Below are positions 15,346 through 25,420 of a stretch of DNA of 64,000 nt, piece after piece. The DNA comes from JALYUA01 sp038239305 (lineage in GTDB: Bacteria > Acidobacteriota > Thermoanaerobaculia > UBA5066 > Gp7-AA6). The DNA lies in assembly GCA_038239305.1 (NCBI GenBank), contig JBBSEW010000006.1, positions 48,195 through 112,194 on the forward strand, read 5' to 3'. The notes under the pieces were generated by a model. It saw only the letters and a program-made list of their open reading frames with translations. It was not told the origin of the DNA and did not search any database. A program made the translations under genes and the position numbers. The stretch's first letter is position 1, and each line of letters opens with the position of its first letter.

Positions 15346-16584
15346 CTAGATACCCGCCCACGCCCTCCACGCCGCCAGAAGCCCGTCGGGTGACAGGGAA
15401 GCCTCGCGAGCCAGGGCGTCCCCGATGTCCTGTCCTTCTCCGAGGTCTCGGACGACGCAGAACACGCTGCCCTCCCCCCTTACGCGGACGAGGTACTCGA
15501 CCAGCCCCAGCGCTTCCGCGTAACCGGCGCGCGCCGCCCCCGGGTCGGCCGACATCAAGGACACGTTCGCCATTCCCGCGAGCGTCAGAGGACGCCGGCC
15601 CGCTCCGAGCTCCGCGCGGAAATCGCTCGCCGGTATCCGCTTGCCGGAGCACCACTGCGCGAGGCCTTCGTGCAGCCACACCGGCGCATTCCCGTGGGAT
15701 GCGCCGCGAATGAAGGCGTGCGCGAGCTCATGGCTCAGGACCGCCGCCAATTCAGAACTCCAGTGAGCAGGCGTCCGGACCGAAATGCGGATCTTCCCGT
15801 CGAACATGCCGAGGACCCACGAAGGCGCGGAAACGAGCGAGAAATATTCCTGACCCGCGTAAAGAACGACGACCTGGGGTTCCCGCAATTCGGGGCTTCC
15901 GAAGGAGCGCGCGAGTCGCTCCTCTTCGGATTCCAGATGGGCTCTCACGGCCGCCACGAGGTCCGCTGGTATCGACTCATCGGAGTACAGGTGAAAGTGC
16001 AGGCTTCGGACGAACGATCGGGGGCGGGCGATCGAAAGCTCGCGCTGCGCGCGATCGAGCTCGGCGATCATCCTGGGATCCCCGCTGCCGAGGCGGCGAG
16101 CGTAGACCCAGGCCTCGACCGCCTGCGAAAGCTGATGGCGGGCTGCGTACGCGTTTCCGATCGCGATGTACATGGAGGGGTCGGGATTCCGCCGCTCCGT
16201 CGTTTCCGTCGCCTGGTCCAGATAGAAATCGGCGAGCGGCGTCTCCTCCTGCTGGAGATACGCCAGTATCAGATTCGCGAGAGCCTCTCCATTCCGGGGA
16301 TCCCGGCCCACCGCCTCCGCAAGAACCTCCAACCCCTCTTCCGGGACTCCCGCTTCGAGAAGTTCCATGGCGATCATGGCGAGCCTCTGCGAGAGCTCGG
16401 ACGCCGGCGGCGGATCGGCGAGTGCCGCCTCCCGCCGCAGCTCGGTCAGCCGCGCCTCCGTCCCGGCGCGGGGTGACGGGATCCCTCCCGACGATCGGGG
16501 ACTTTGCGCCGCCCCCGCGCATATATTGCTGGCGAATCCCGCCGCCAGCACCACCGCGGTGAGAACCCTTCCGGGAGCTCTCAC
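15346..16584 (-). CDS. Exported TPR / MA-type (gluzincin-like) metallopeptidase
   Basis: A 412-aa protein. The signal peptide (VLTAVVLAAGFASNICAGA) is followed by TPR-like repeats at about 60-165 (AEAVGRDPRNGEALANLILA, YIAIGNAYAARHQLSQAVEA). A peptidase-MA-like domain covers about 190-410. The zinc motif HELAH is in AVLSHELAHAF near residue 284, and a third ligand Glu is likely in VWLHEGLAQW. The catalytic set looks complete. It would cleave peptides or proteins in the periplasm. Single gene between the kinase and the surface operon, convergent with the kinase and 88 nt downstream of the frameshifted sulfatase-like gene. Confidence 0.85.
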   Translation of the reverse strand: MRAPGRVLTAVVLAAGFASNICAGAAQSPRSSGGIPSPRAGTEARLTELRREAALADPPPASELSQRLAMIAMELLEAGVPEEGLEVLAEAVGRDPRNGEALANLILAYLQQEETPLADFYLDQATETTERRNPDPSMYIAIGNAYAARHQLSQAVEAWVYARRLGSGDPRMIAELDRAQRELSIARPRSFVRSLHFHLYSDESIPADLVAAVRAHLESEEERLARSFGSPELREPQVVVLYAGQEYFSLVSAPSWVLGMFDGKIRISVRTPAHWSSELAAVLSHELAHAFIRGASHGNAPVWLHEGLAQWCSGKRIPASDFRAELGAGRRPLTLAGMANVSLMSADPGAARAGYAEALGLVEYLVRVRGEGSVFCVVRDLGEGQDIGDALAREASLSPDGLLAAWRAWAGI

Positions 16585-16672
16585 GTCGTTCGAGCGAGCA
16601 CCGAAGTCATGTCCCCCGATTCGAATCGCGTCACGCCCGATCGAGGGGCTTTCGACCCCTGTTCTTTTGGAT

Positions 16673-18891
16673 TCAAGGTCGTCGACCCGACGCCGACATC
16701 GTCCCGCGTTGCGAGGGGAGAAGCCTCAGCAGACGGGCCGCCTCCACGCGCTCCCGCGCGTAACGGGACGCCGGAGCCCGAGCCAGAAATCGGGCCAGAT
16801 CCCTCCGGGCGTCCTCTGTATGTCCCATCTTGCCAGAGAGAATCGCGGCGTTGAACAGGGCTTCATGCTGGTTTGGATCGAGATCGATCGCCCGTCGCCA
16901 CGAATCAAGCGCGCCGGAAGAATCACCCACCTGCGATTGCGCGAGCCCCAGATACGAGAATTCGGCCGGCGCCGCTGGATTCACGGCAATCGCTCGTTCG
17001 AGCCATTGCCGGGCGGCGACCGGATCATGTCCTTCCAGCGCAAGAACTCCCATATGGAAGAGTGCATTCGCATTTCGTGGATCCCGCTCGAGGGCTGCGA
17101 GAAACAGCTGCCGGGCCTCTGATCCCCGGCCGAGCGCGGCCAGAGCGGCACCTCGCAGCTCGAGAGCCTCGGGATCAGAAGAAGTGAATGCAGGAGTCAG
17201 AAGCGAGGCCGCTTCCTGCGATCGTCCCGTTCCGGCCAGAATTCCGGCGAGTCGCCCCTTGAGGACATCGCTTTCCACGCCGCGGCGTATCGCGTCCCGC
17301 AGAACCCGCTCATTGCCGGCGAGGTCCCCTGTTTTTTCCAGCAAGCGGGTCAGCTCTTCATAACCCTGGACCTGATCCTGCGTGATCTCGCCCGTCGCTT
17401 CGCGGGACAGGGCACGTTCGAGCTCCTGCGATCCTTCTGGAGCGCGTCCCGTTCGGTCGAGGGAGGAGGCAAGCATTCGAGAGACCGACAGAATCGCGGG
17501 GTCCTTCGCCAGGATTTCGCGGGCCAGGGATATCGTTTCCTCGTCGCGGCGCTCGTAGAAGAGCCGAAACACGAGTTTGTACTTTCGGAGAGTCTCGACC
17601 CGATCCTTGGGATCCGGCAACGGGCCCGATCCGTGGGTTCGCGCGCTCACGTATCCGAGAGACCCGAGCCGCGCGACCTCGTCCGAAGTCCCGCCGGCGG
17701 CAGGCGAGGAGGGGGGGAGGATGCGCACGATCGCTTCCAGCTCGTGACGACGGGAGCGAAAAGAGTCCGAACGAGTGCCCGAAAGATCCCGTAGTTCCCC
17801 CGGGTCGCTCTGCAGTTCATAGAGCTCGGGCCGCGGAGCCTCGATGTACTCGTACCGGGAATCCGACAGGGAGGCGAGCTCGCTCCACGAAAAGTGGATC
17901 CTCGGATAGAGGGATTCGCTGTAAATGCGCCGATCCGGATCGCCGTTGGCGCTCCCCGCGAGGGTCACGAGCGGAATGCCTTTTTCGCCCGGAACCTTCG
18001 CGCCGGTGAACGCGCAGACCGTGGGAAACACATCCACGATTCCCACGGGACGAGCCACGGACGCCCCGTGTCCCTGTGCCCGGGGAGCTTGACCATCATG
18101 GGAACGTGAATCGCCTCGCGATAGAGGAATACACCATGCTCCTCCTCGCCATGGTCATTGAGTCCTTCGCCGTGATCGGAAAGAAAAACGATCAACGAGG
18201 ACTCGTAAAGAGAATGGCGGCGGAGATAGTCGAGAAATCCGCCCACCGCGGCGTCCGCGGCCGCGATCTCCCCATCATAGGGACGCGACGCGTATTGCGT
18301 GCGAAAGGGTTCCGGTGGCGAGTAAGGCGTATGCGGCTCGTAGATGTGCAGAAACAGAAAGAGGGGTTTGCCCCGGACTGCAACGGAATCGCTCCAGGCT
18401 TCCAGCTTCGCCGAAGTCTCCGATCCGGGCCGCTCGTCCGCCGAGCCCTGCGCGAATTGGTCGTCGTAGAGATCGAAACCGGCGGCGAGGCCTCCCTCCC
18501 GTCGGAGCGCAAACGACGAGACCGCCGCCCCCGTCGCATATCCCCTGGCCTTCAAGAGCGTCGCGAGAGTCGGATGGGAGTGATCCAGGCGAAATCCGAG
18601 ATTGTCGCGAACTCCATTCTGGTAGGGGAGAAGACCCGTCAGAAGCGACGCATGGGATGGCAACGTCAGCGGGACGTGGGAATAGGCATTCTCAAAAAGC
18701 ATCGCATCCCGCCGGAGCGAGTCGAGCGCGGGAGTCGCGACACCTTTGTAACCGTATGCAGGAAGATGGTCGGCTCGCAGGGTGTCCACGGAAATGATCA
18801 CGACGCTCGGGAGTCTGGTGACGACCGGCGGAGAACAGGCGCTCGCCAGAAGTGTCGCACCGAGCAGAGCGAAGATTCTCCCGGATCTCAC
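16673..18891 (-). pseudogene. Sulfatase-like (Thr-type) TPR lipoprotein, frameshifted
   Basis: Two overlapping frames form one gene. The 5' part (17965-18891) has a lipoprotein signal (LLASAC), the metal segment IISVDTLRADHLPAYG, the nucleophile region LTLPSHASLLTGL and SDHGEGLNDHGEEEHG. The reading then leaves frame at 18064-18067 (CCCC on the plus strand). The 3' part (16673-18058) continues ARPVGIVDVFPTVCAF, exactly where its paralogue at 23196 reads VTAPVGLVDVSPT, and goes on to a TPR region. Adding one base to the G4 tract (coding strand) restores GASVARPVG. It is either a recent one-base deletion or a sequencing error. The start overlaps the upstream gene by 4 nt. The sulfatase formylglycine Cys is Thr. 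Confidence 0.8.
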
Positions 18892-21077
18892 GATCCACCG
18901 CCGATTCTGGCGAGAATCTGCTTCGCGGTGGCGATGTCGCGGCCGTATTCATTCCGCGGAGCTGTCGCCGCGAAACGCGTGAGCGCCTCGCGAGCCTCCG
19001 CCCGCATCCCCACCTCTGCCGCCGTGGACCCCAGGTTGAACAGGGCATCGTAAAGCGAAGGATCCAGAGCCACCGCGCGGGACCAGCAACCGATCGCCCG
19101 GCGTCGCTCCCCCAGCCGTGAGAGCGCCACCCCCATTCCGTTCCACGCCCGGGGGAGACCGGAATCAATGGCGATCGCCTTCGAGAACTGATCGCGCGCC
19201 GCGCTCGCATCGTCCGCTCGAAGGGACACGATGCCGAGGTTCTCGTAGGCCTCGACGTTGCGGGGATCCACGGACGCCGCTCGCTCGAGCACCCGGAGAG
19301 CGTCCGCGCGTTTCCCCGCATCGGAATACGCAATGCCCAGCGCATTCAGAAGATCCGGATCCTCGTGTGATGCAAAGGGTGTCAAGAGCCGTATGGCCTC
19401 CTCCGATCGCCCTGCTTCGCACAACGCCAACGCGAAGTGCCAGGCCATCTCTTCATCCAGCACTCCGCGCTGTCTTGCAGCCTCGTAGACCTCCAGGGAT
19501 CCCCGGGCGTCCCCTGACTCACGGAGCAGGAAAGCGAGATTCTGGTACGCCACCGCCATTCCCGGATGTTCCGAGCTGATTCGCCGGGCGAGCGTGATGG
19601 CAGCCGGGAGCTGATGGCGCTGATACAGATCGACGCAGTCATGGAGGCTTCGATCGACTTCGATCAACGTCTTGGGGTCCTCGTCCGGGCCGTAACGGCT
19701 CTTGATGGCGCTGCCCCCCGACAGATATCCGAGCGACAGCAGCTTCTTCGTGTCATCCGAGCTCACGGTACCTCGTGATCCGCGAGCGTCCGTTGACTTC
19801 GCGGGAAGAGCACGCGCGAGGCGCCGGAGGATCGCGTCCTCACGATCGGCGAGGTTTACTTTCTCTTCGGGATCCTTCACGAGGTCGTAGAGCTCGGGCA
19901 CGGGCAGATCGATGTACTTCTTCCCGTCCTGCAGGATCCCCCTCAGGGGAGCCCAGCCCCTGTTGTAGGCGGCGGAATACGCTTCGAAGTAAGACCCGGG
20001 CGGAGAATCGGAAGTGCGCGCCTGGAGCAGTGACGATCCCGTGAGCGAAGCAGGTTTTGGCACGCCCGCTGCGGACAGGACCGTGGGGGCGATATCGACG
20101 TGCCGCACGAAGTCGTCGACCACTCGGGGGCTCAGACTCCCCCGCATCCAGATCAGCAGCGGAACGTGGAGTGTGGCCTCGTAAGCGAACAACCCGTGTG
20201 TCAGCTCGCCGTGATCGCCTCGCGCTTCGCCGTGATCCGAGGTAACGATCACCATGGGACCGGTCGACTTCCCGTCCAGGAGTGGCTGGAGAAGGGGAGA
20301 CAGCGCCGCATCGACGGCCGACACCTCGCCGAGATAGGGGTCGTCCTGGAACTCTTCGGCAAAGGGCGCGGGAGGCCGATACGGCGCATGGCAGTCGTAG
20401 AGGTGAACCCAGAGGAAACGCGGCCGGCCCCGGCTGGCCTCCCACCACTTCCGTGCGGCCGCAACCACTTCCGCCGCCGGGCGTTCGGGCATCTGAAAGT
20501 CCAGAGATGTATTGGCTCTCGGATAGGCGTCGTCATACACGTCGAATCCCCGAGACAGCCCGAACCGCGCGTCCAGCGGGAACGCCCCCACGAATGCTCC
20601 CGTGGAGTAATTCTGCGCCTTCAGAGCAGAGGCGAGAGTCGGGATCGACGCATCGAGCTTGAATCCGCTGTTGTCTCGAACGCCGTGCTGGTATGGCAGT
20701 AGACCCGTCATGATGTTGACATGAGACGGCAGCGTCACGACGTTGTGACCGTGCGCGTTCCGGAAAGTCCAACCTTCGCGCGCGAGACGATCCAGAATCG
20801 GCGTGCGAACGCGCCGGTTGCCGGACGATCCGATGGCGTCCGCTCTCAATGTATCGATCGTGATCAGAATCACATCGGACGGCGTCGGAAGGGTGACCAC
20901 CTCCCGGCGAGACGAATCGGAATGACAGCACCCGAGCGCGGACGTCAGGAGTAGGGCCACGCAGGCGGCCGCGAGGAGAGCGACGATCCGATGGACGACT
21001 CGCCGGAGTCCAGGCGCGCCTTTGTTCGATCCCCTGACACGGCCGTGCCGCGTCTCAACGGATGCGGAACGGCGCAC
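18888..21077 (-). CDS. Sulfatase-like (Thr-type) TPR lipoprotein
   Basis: About 729 aa from GTG 21077, chosen because GGGGAGGAG sits 4-5 nt upstream; the frame is open to ATG 21146 inside the VWFA gene. The membrane/lipoprotein signal is ALLLTSALGC. The alkaline-phosphatase-superfamily core has LITIDTLRADAIG (first metal Asp), NVVTLPSHVNIMTGL with Thr at the sulfatase Cys position, and TSDHGEARGDHGE (second metal site). The C-terminal 280 residues are TPR repeats (AYQNLAFLLRESGDARGSLE, NALGIAYSDAGKRADALRV, YENLGIVSLRADDASAA). It is probably a periplasmic phospho- or sulfo-ester hydrolase or a transferase, with the TPR as docking arm. Coupled to VWFA upstream and to the frameshifted paralogue downstream (4-nt overlap). 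Confidence 0.85.
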   Translation of the reverse strand: MRRSASVETRHGRVRGSNKGAPGLRRVVHRIVALLAAACVALLLTSALGCCHSDSSRREVVTLPTPSDVILITIDTLRADAIGSSGNRRVRTPILDRLAREGWTFRNAHGHNVVTLPSHVNIMTGLLPYQHGVRDNSGFKLDASIPTLASALKAQNYSTGAFVGAFPLDARFGLSRGFDVYDDAYPRANTSLDFQMPERPAAEVVAAARKWWEASRGRPRFLWVHLYDCHAPYRPPAPFAEEFQDDPYLGEVSAVDAALSPLLQPLLDGKSTGPMVIVTSDHGEARGDHGELTHGLFAYEATLHVPLLIWMRGSLSPRVVDDFVRHVDIAPTVLSAAGVPKPASLTGSSLLQARTSDSPPGSYFEAYSAAYNRGWAPLRGILQDGKKYIDLPVPELYDLVKDPEEKVNLADREDAILRRLARALPAKSTDARGSRGTVSSDDTKKLLSLGYLSGGSAIKSRYGPDEDPKTLIEVDRSLHDCVDLYQRHQLPAAITLARRISSEHPGMAVAYQNLAFLLRESGDARGSLEVYEAARQRGVLDEEMAWHFALALCEAGRSEEAIRLLTPFASHEDPDLLNALGIAYSDAGKRADALRVLERAASVDPRNVEAYENLGIVSLRADDASAARDQFSKAIAIDSGLPRAWNGMGVALSRLGERRRAIGCWSRAVALDPSLYDALFNLGSTAAEVGMRAEAREALTRFAATAPRNEYGRDIATAKQILARIGGGS

Positions 21078-23199
21078 TGGTCTCCTCCCCTGTCGCCCCT
21101 GTCGCACCGGCTGCACCGGAGCGCTTCCATCGGACACACAGCTCATAGTCGCCCGGGGGCAGATTGCCAGGCTGGAACTCGGCGAGGAGCTTCACAAGGC
21201 CCGTCTGATCTGCGGCGGTCCGGCCGAGGAGGCGGAACGCTTCGGGAACGAAGGAACGATGCGCCGAATCCACGACATTCACATCAATCCCCAGATCTGC
21301 CGCGGTGGAAAGACGTCCGGAGTCGTACAGCAGCAGGCACACTCGAGTCGTCTCGTCGGTTCGAAGAAGGGGCCGAAGCGCCGGAATGAACGAATTACCC
21401 GAAAGCGAAAAAGGCTCACGAACCGGCGCGCCCTCCTCGCGCATTGCCCGAACGCCCACCCCCGACTCCGGAGACCCCACGAATAAAGGAGAGAGGAGAG
21501 CAGGGCCGGTCGTGCCTGGAGCTTCCAGATTCAAGGAAGCGGTTCGGTAGCCGAACCGACCCGAGTCCTCATCCCGGACCAGGGCCCGAATGCTGTAGTG
21601 ACCCGGGAGAAGGCGAAGGGTGCCGTAATAACGAAACACCTGCCTCTCCTGGTCCGCGGCGATTCCGGATCGAGAAATCTGCCGCGAAAAGAAATCCTGG
21701 ACCTCCTGCCGCTCGTTAAGCGCATACACGTAGATCCCCAGGCGCATGGGCTTCGCCCGGGCTTCCATGAACGCTCCCTGCGGAACCTCGATCACGACGG
21801 GCACCTGGCCGAGAGGCTCATCCCGGATCGGGAGCACGAGCACATCCATTGCGACTCCACCGTTTTGATTGCCGGAAACGATCTGGGCGGCGGAAAGCGA
21901 CCGTTCGAGCGGTCCCATATGGGAGAAGCCCTTTCGCTCGAAATAACCCGACCGCGCCGATACACGGGCGCCCTTCGCCCGGCACCGAACTTTCAGGTGA
22001 TGAAACGCTCCCTCGGGAAGGCGCCGGGAAGGACGGAACGAAAGAATGTAGGTGACGCTCGTCCTCTCTGAGATTCGTCGGAGAGCAGCAGAGACGTCGT
22101 TCGCGTTCGGGATCACCTCTCCACCGGTCGCTGCGGCAATTGTAAACAGCGCATCCTCGCCATGCCGCAGGCTGCCAATGCCCACGTCCCCTTCGGCCTT
22201 GAGGCCGCCGATGTCGATCGGATAAATGACACAGTCCGAGCGGCGGAAAAACGCGAGCGTTTCGGAGAGTTGCCTCTGGAGAGGAGTATTCGAGTACCTC
22301 TTGTCGACGTCAATCTGCCAGAACTGGCCGGACGTCATGGCGTCGTTCTCCGCAGAAGTCTCCGCCGGATCCTGGTGGAGATTCCCGACGAGGAGCCGGG
22401 CGTCGAAGCCTTCCGAGAAGTAGACGACGATCTTGCGTCCCGGGACGAGATCCATCGCCTCGGCGAGAGCCGACAGTCCATGGAGCTGGCGGCTGACCTG
22501 AGCGCTTGCGAACTCGTCGCCAGACTTCCTTGCCGTCATCGCCAGCACTTTTGTGGTGCTCGAGATGTCGGAGTTGCCTCGCGGAGCGCCTTGGTCGCCG
22601 ACGAACATCTTCGCCAAATGAGGATCGCCCGGAAGGGCAAACGCCATCGCGAGCGGATCTTCCGCCGTCGGAACGACGGCCGTCGATCCGAGACTTCCAA
22701 TAGCCGCGATGAGCTGGCGTCGATCCGAAGTGAACGTCAGAAGCAGGTGTGCCCCATGCTCCACCGAAATCGTGCTTATTCCTGCCCGATCGTCCGGTGC
22801 CATCTGGGAGACGAAACTGGCAGCCGCGTCCCGAGATCGCAGGACTTCCCGCGGCGCCGCGAACGACAGATCGAAGAGAAGAAGAAAATTGCGCCGCTCC
22901 GGCGGCGTCCATCCGGCTTCGGGAGCTTCCCGGAGCTTCCGCTCCTGCAGGTCGACCGTATCGGCCGCGTCAATCAACTGTCGGACACCCTCGTCCTCCA
23001 CCTCGAAGTCCGATGCCGTCAGCCCCCGAAGCGGCTGGCCACTCCTGTCGGCCACCCAGACGGGAACCTGGACGAGCAGAGCTTCACTTTGTTCATGGAA
23101 CCTCGAGGGGCCGGCGGATTCGTTCTGTGCGCTCAGCCCGCGGGCCAGCCCGAATGCGACTCCGAAGGCCACGACCGTGACGATTCGGGTCCGGATCAT
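21055..23199 (-). CDS. Secreted VWFA-related Acidobacterial-type protein
   Basis: A 714-aa protein with a signal peptide (VVAFGVAFGLARGLSAQ). The first domain (VQVPVWVADRSGQPLRGLTA, DFEVEDEG) and the following VWA-like domain (RNFLLLFDLSFAAPREVL, residues about 105-310) match the VWFA-related domain found widely in Acidobacteriota secreted proteins. The metal-adhesion motif reads DLSFA instead of DxSxS, so metal binding may be weak. A beta-rich C-terminal region (about 430-714) is unassigned. It is likely surface or periplasmic and may bind proteins or polymers. It sits in the middle of the sulfatase-like operon: the ATG overlaps the upstream gene by 4 nt and the 3' end overlaps the downstream start. 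Confidence 0.88.
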   Translation of the reverse strand: MIRTRIVTVVAFGVAFGLARGLSAQNESAGPSRFHEQSEALLVQVPVWVADRSGQPLRGLTASDFEVEDEGVRQLIDAADTVDLQERKLREAPEAGWTPPERRNFLLLFDLSFAAPREVLRSRDAAASFVSQMAPDDRAGISTISVEHGAHLLLTFTSDRRQLIAAIGSLGSTAVVPTAEDPLAMAFALPGDPHLAKMFVGDQGAPRGNSDISSTTKVLAMTARKSGDEFASAQVSRQLHGLSALAEAMDLVPGRKIVVYFSEGFDARLLVGNLHQDPAETSAENDAMTSGQFWQIDVDKRYSNTPLQRQLSETLAFFRRSDCVIYPIDIGGLKAEGDVGIGSLRHGEDALFTIAAATGGEVIPNANDVSAALRRISERTSVTYILSFRPSRRLPEGAFHHLKVRCRAKGARVSARSGYFERKGFSHMGPLERSLSAAQIVSGNQNGGVAMDVLVLPIRDEPLGQVPVVIEVPQGAFMEARAKPMRLGIYVYALNERQEVQDFFSRQISRSGIAADQERQVFRYYGTLRLLPGHYSIRALVRDEDSGRFGYRTASLNLEAPGTTGPALLSPLFVGSPESGVGVRAMREEGAPVREPFSLSGNSFIPALRPLLRTDETTRVCLLLYDSGRLSTAADLGIDVNVVDSAHRSFVPEAFRLLGRTAADQTGLVKLLAEFQPGNLPPGDYELCVRWKRSGAAGATGATGEETSAPFRIR

Positions 23200-25355
23200 G
23201 GCCGGTTCCGCGCCACGAGAGAGCCCCGCAGGAGTTTTTCGAAGGCGGCCGCACGACGGCTGTCGCCGAGGATTCGAAAAGTCTGCGCCGCGGCTCGGTA
23301 TCCTCGGGGTGTTCGAGACCCGGCCGCCCGGCGCTCCAGGCTCGTCAGGCCCTCCTCGCGCCGGCCGTCACTCGCGTCGAGAATCGCGGCGGACGCCCAC
23401 GCCGAGGTGTTGTTGGGAAAGAGCTCGATCTCCCGCTCGAACTCCGCCCTCGCGTCCGAATTCCGGCCGGCGCGCGCGAGGACATCGCCCCGAAGGAAAT
23501 GGACGTTGCTCATCTCCATTCCTCCGGACGCACGGATGCTCGCGAGCGCCTCGTCGAGCAGCCGCAACGCGCCGGCCAGATCTCCCCGCTGCCGCGCGAT
23601 CTGGGCGAGCACCACCATCGGCATGACACGGCCGCTGTGCCCTTCGAGGACCCTGCGTGCTTCCGCCTCGGCGGAGGGCAAATCGCCAGAGGCCAGGTAG
23701 ATCCGCGCGAGCAGCTCGTGGGCGTCGGGCAGGTCGCGGATCGCCAGGGCCCGCTTGGCGTACTGGACGGCCTCCGGAAGGCGATCTGTCTCCAGATATT
23801 CGTTGGCGAACGACAGGAGGACGTGGGGAGAACCCGGCGCCAGCTGGTCCTGGCGGCGAAGCGACGCGATCGCCTCCTCGTTCAGGCCCAACTTGTGCTG
23901 CGCCTCGGCGAGCGCGCCCCAGGCGTCTCCCATCGCGGGATTTTTTCCGAGAAGCGCCGAAAACGCGGCGAGCGCCTGCGGAAACTCGCCGTCCTGATAG
24001 AGCCGCAGGGCCGTCTTCAGATCGCGAATCTCGCCCAGATGAAGTTTCGGGTCCGGCAGATCGGTAGCGCCTTCCGACGGTGATGCCGCTCCGATGTAAC
24101 CCAACGCCGCCAGCTTTCGCACCGCTTCCGGATCGGAGGCTCCTGGCGCTTGACGGGGACGAGGAATGGCGAGAAGAGCCAGGCGCAGCTTTCGAAATGC
24201 CGGAGGAAGGCTCCCCGCGAGATTGTGACGCTCCTCCGCATCCGTGCGGGTGTCGTAGAGCTCGGGATCGGGGCCATGAATGTATTGGAAGCCCGCCGAT
24301 TCGAGCGAGGCGAGATCGCTCCAGCCAAAATGGTATCGAGGAAACAACGTTTCGCTGTAAATGGCGCGCTCGTCCGCCGACGGACGCTCGGAGAGAAGCG
24401 ATTCTCCAGAGCTGGCTCGCGGAGGGAGAGCCAACAACTCGAGAAGAGTCGGCGACACGTCCACCAGGCCCACCGGAGCCGTCACGACGGATCCCGCCCG
24501 CTCGCGTCCCGGCAGCTTCAGGAACAACGGGACCCGAAGAGCTTCCCGATAGAGAAGAATCCCATGCTCGTCCTCGCCGTGCTGTCCGAGGCCCTCTCCA
24601 TGGTCGGACATCACGACCACGATCGCCCGGTCGTACAAGCCCTTCTGCTTCAGAAACCCTATGAAGGTGCCGACGATGGCATCGGCGGCGGCGATTTCAC
24701 CGTCGTACGGGTGTTTCCGGTAGGTCGACGCGAAGGGCTCCGGCGGAACATACGGCGTGTGCGGCTCGTACAGATGAAGAAAGCAGAAGATCGGGGCCGC
24801 CCCATGAGCGGTGATCCAACTCTCGGCGATTGCCTCCGACTTCCCGCCCGCTCGCTGGACACTTCCGAGACTGACGCCCGGCTCCGTCGCCTCGATGGAA
24901 TCGTCGTAGAAGTCGAAGCCGCGCGCGATACCCGATCCGTTCGCCAGAACGACACTCGACACCACCCCGCCCGTCGAATACCCCGCGCCCCGGAGAGTCT
25001 CCGCGATGGTCGGCGACGAGGCGCTCAGACTGTAGCCCGTATTGTCGCGCACCCCGTTTTCCGGGGGCAGCAGGCCCGTCATCACCGTGGCGTGCGACGG
25101 CAGAGTCAAAGGTACATGGCTGTAGGCGCTTTCGAATCGAATCGAATCGCGGGCCAGATCATCCAGCGCGGGAGTCGCGACGTCCCGGTATCCATAGGCC
25201 GGGAGGTGGTCCGCCCGCAACGTATCGATCGAAATCAAAATGACGGGCGCCCGTGGGTAGGTGGTGCGCCCCCGGCAGCCGAGAACCGACGCGGCGATGG
25301 CGCACGACGCCGCGATCAGGAAGGGCCGGGAGAAGGAGCGTCGGAGACGGCTCAT
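23196..25355 (-). CDS. Sulfatase-like (Thr-type) TPR lipoprotein
   Basis: A 719-aa lipoprotein (lipobox VLGC near residue 27). The core has LISIDTLRADHLPAYG, VPLTLPSHATVMTGL (Thr in place of the sulfatase formylglycine Cys), LHLYEPHTPYVPPEP and MSDHGEGLGQHGEDEHG. TPR repeats follow from about residue 440 (LYQDGEFPQALAAF, AWGALAEAQHKLGLNEEAIA, ELLARIYLASGDLPSAEAEA). It is the closest relative of the frameshifted gene at 16673 and provides the template that shows where that gene is broken. The ATG has no clear ribosome binding site and begins 17 nt after a strong hairpin (25372-25403), so its translation may depend on that structure. First of four coupled genes behind the TonB receptor. Confidence 0.9.
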   Translation of the reverse strand: MSRLRRSFSRPFLIAASCAIAASVLGCRGRTTYPRAPVILISIDTLRADHLPAYGYRDVATPALDDLARDSIRFESAYSHVPLTLPSHATVMTGLLPPENGVRDNTGYSLSASSPTIAETLRGAGYSTGGVVSSVVLANGSGIARGFDFYDDSIEATEPGVSLGSVQRAGGKSEAIAESWITAHGAAPIFCFLHLYEPHTPYVPPEPFASTYRKHPYDGEIAAADAIVGTFIGFLKQKGLYDRAIVVVMSDHGEGLGQHGEDEHGILLYREALRVPLFLKLPGRERAGSVVTAPVGLVDVSPTLLELLALPPRASSGESLLSERPSADERAIYSETLFPRYHFGWSDLASLESAGFQYIHGPDPELYDTRTDAEERHNLAGSLPPAFRKLRLALLAIPRPRQAPGASDPEAVRKLAALGYIGAASPSEGATDLPDPKLHLGEIRDLKTALRLYQDGEFPQALAAFSALLGKNPAMGDAWGALAEAQHKLGLNEEAIASLRRQDQLAPGSPHVLLSFANEYLETDRLPEAVQYAKRALAIRDLPDAHELLARIYLASGDLPSAEAEARRVLEGHSGRVMPMVVLAQIARQRGDLAGALRLLDEALASIRASGGMEMSNVHFLRGDVLARAGRNSDARAEFEREIELFPNNTSAWASAAILDASDGRREEGLTSLERRAAGSRTPRGYRAAAQTFRILGDSRRAAAFEKLLRGSLVARNRP

Positions 25356-25371
25356 CAGGACCCGGAACAGA

Positions 25372-25403
25372 GAGTCCTCACCGCATATTCGCGGCGAGGA
25401 CTC
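25372..25403 (-). promoter_or_regulatory. Strong hairpin between TonB receptor and sulfatase-like genes
   Basis: GAGTCCTC and GAGGACTC are perfect 8-bp arms. Inside, CCGC and GCGG pair around an ATATTC loop after one A/C mismatch. It lies between the receptor stop (25421) and the ATG at 25355. There is no U tract, so it is more likely an mRNA-processing, stability or partial-termination element than a full terminator. Confidence 0.65.
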
Positions 25404-25420
25404 CCCGTCAGGGCGTGGAC

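Noticed and set aside
16673..25355. Formylglycine sulfatase operon
   Set aside because: All three copies have Thr instead of the Cys/Ser that is converted to formylglycine, and no maturase gene is present in the window.
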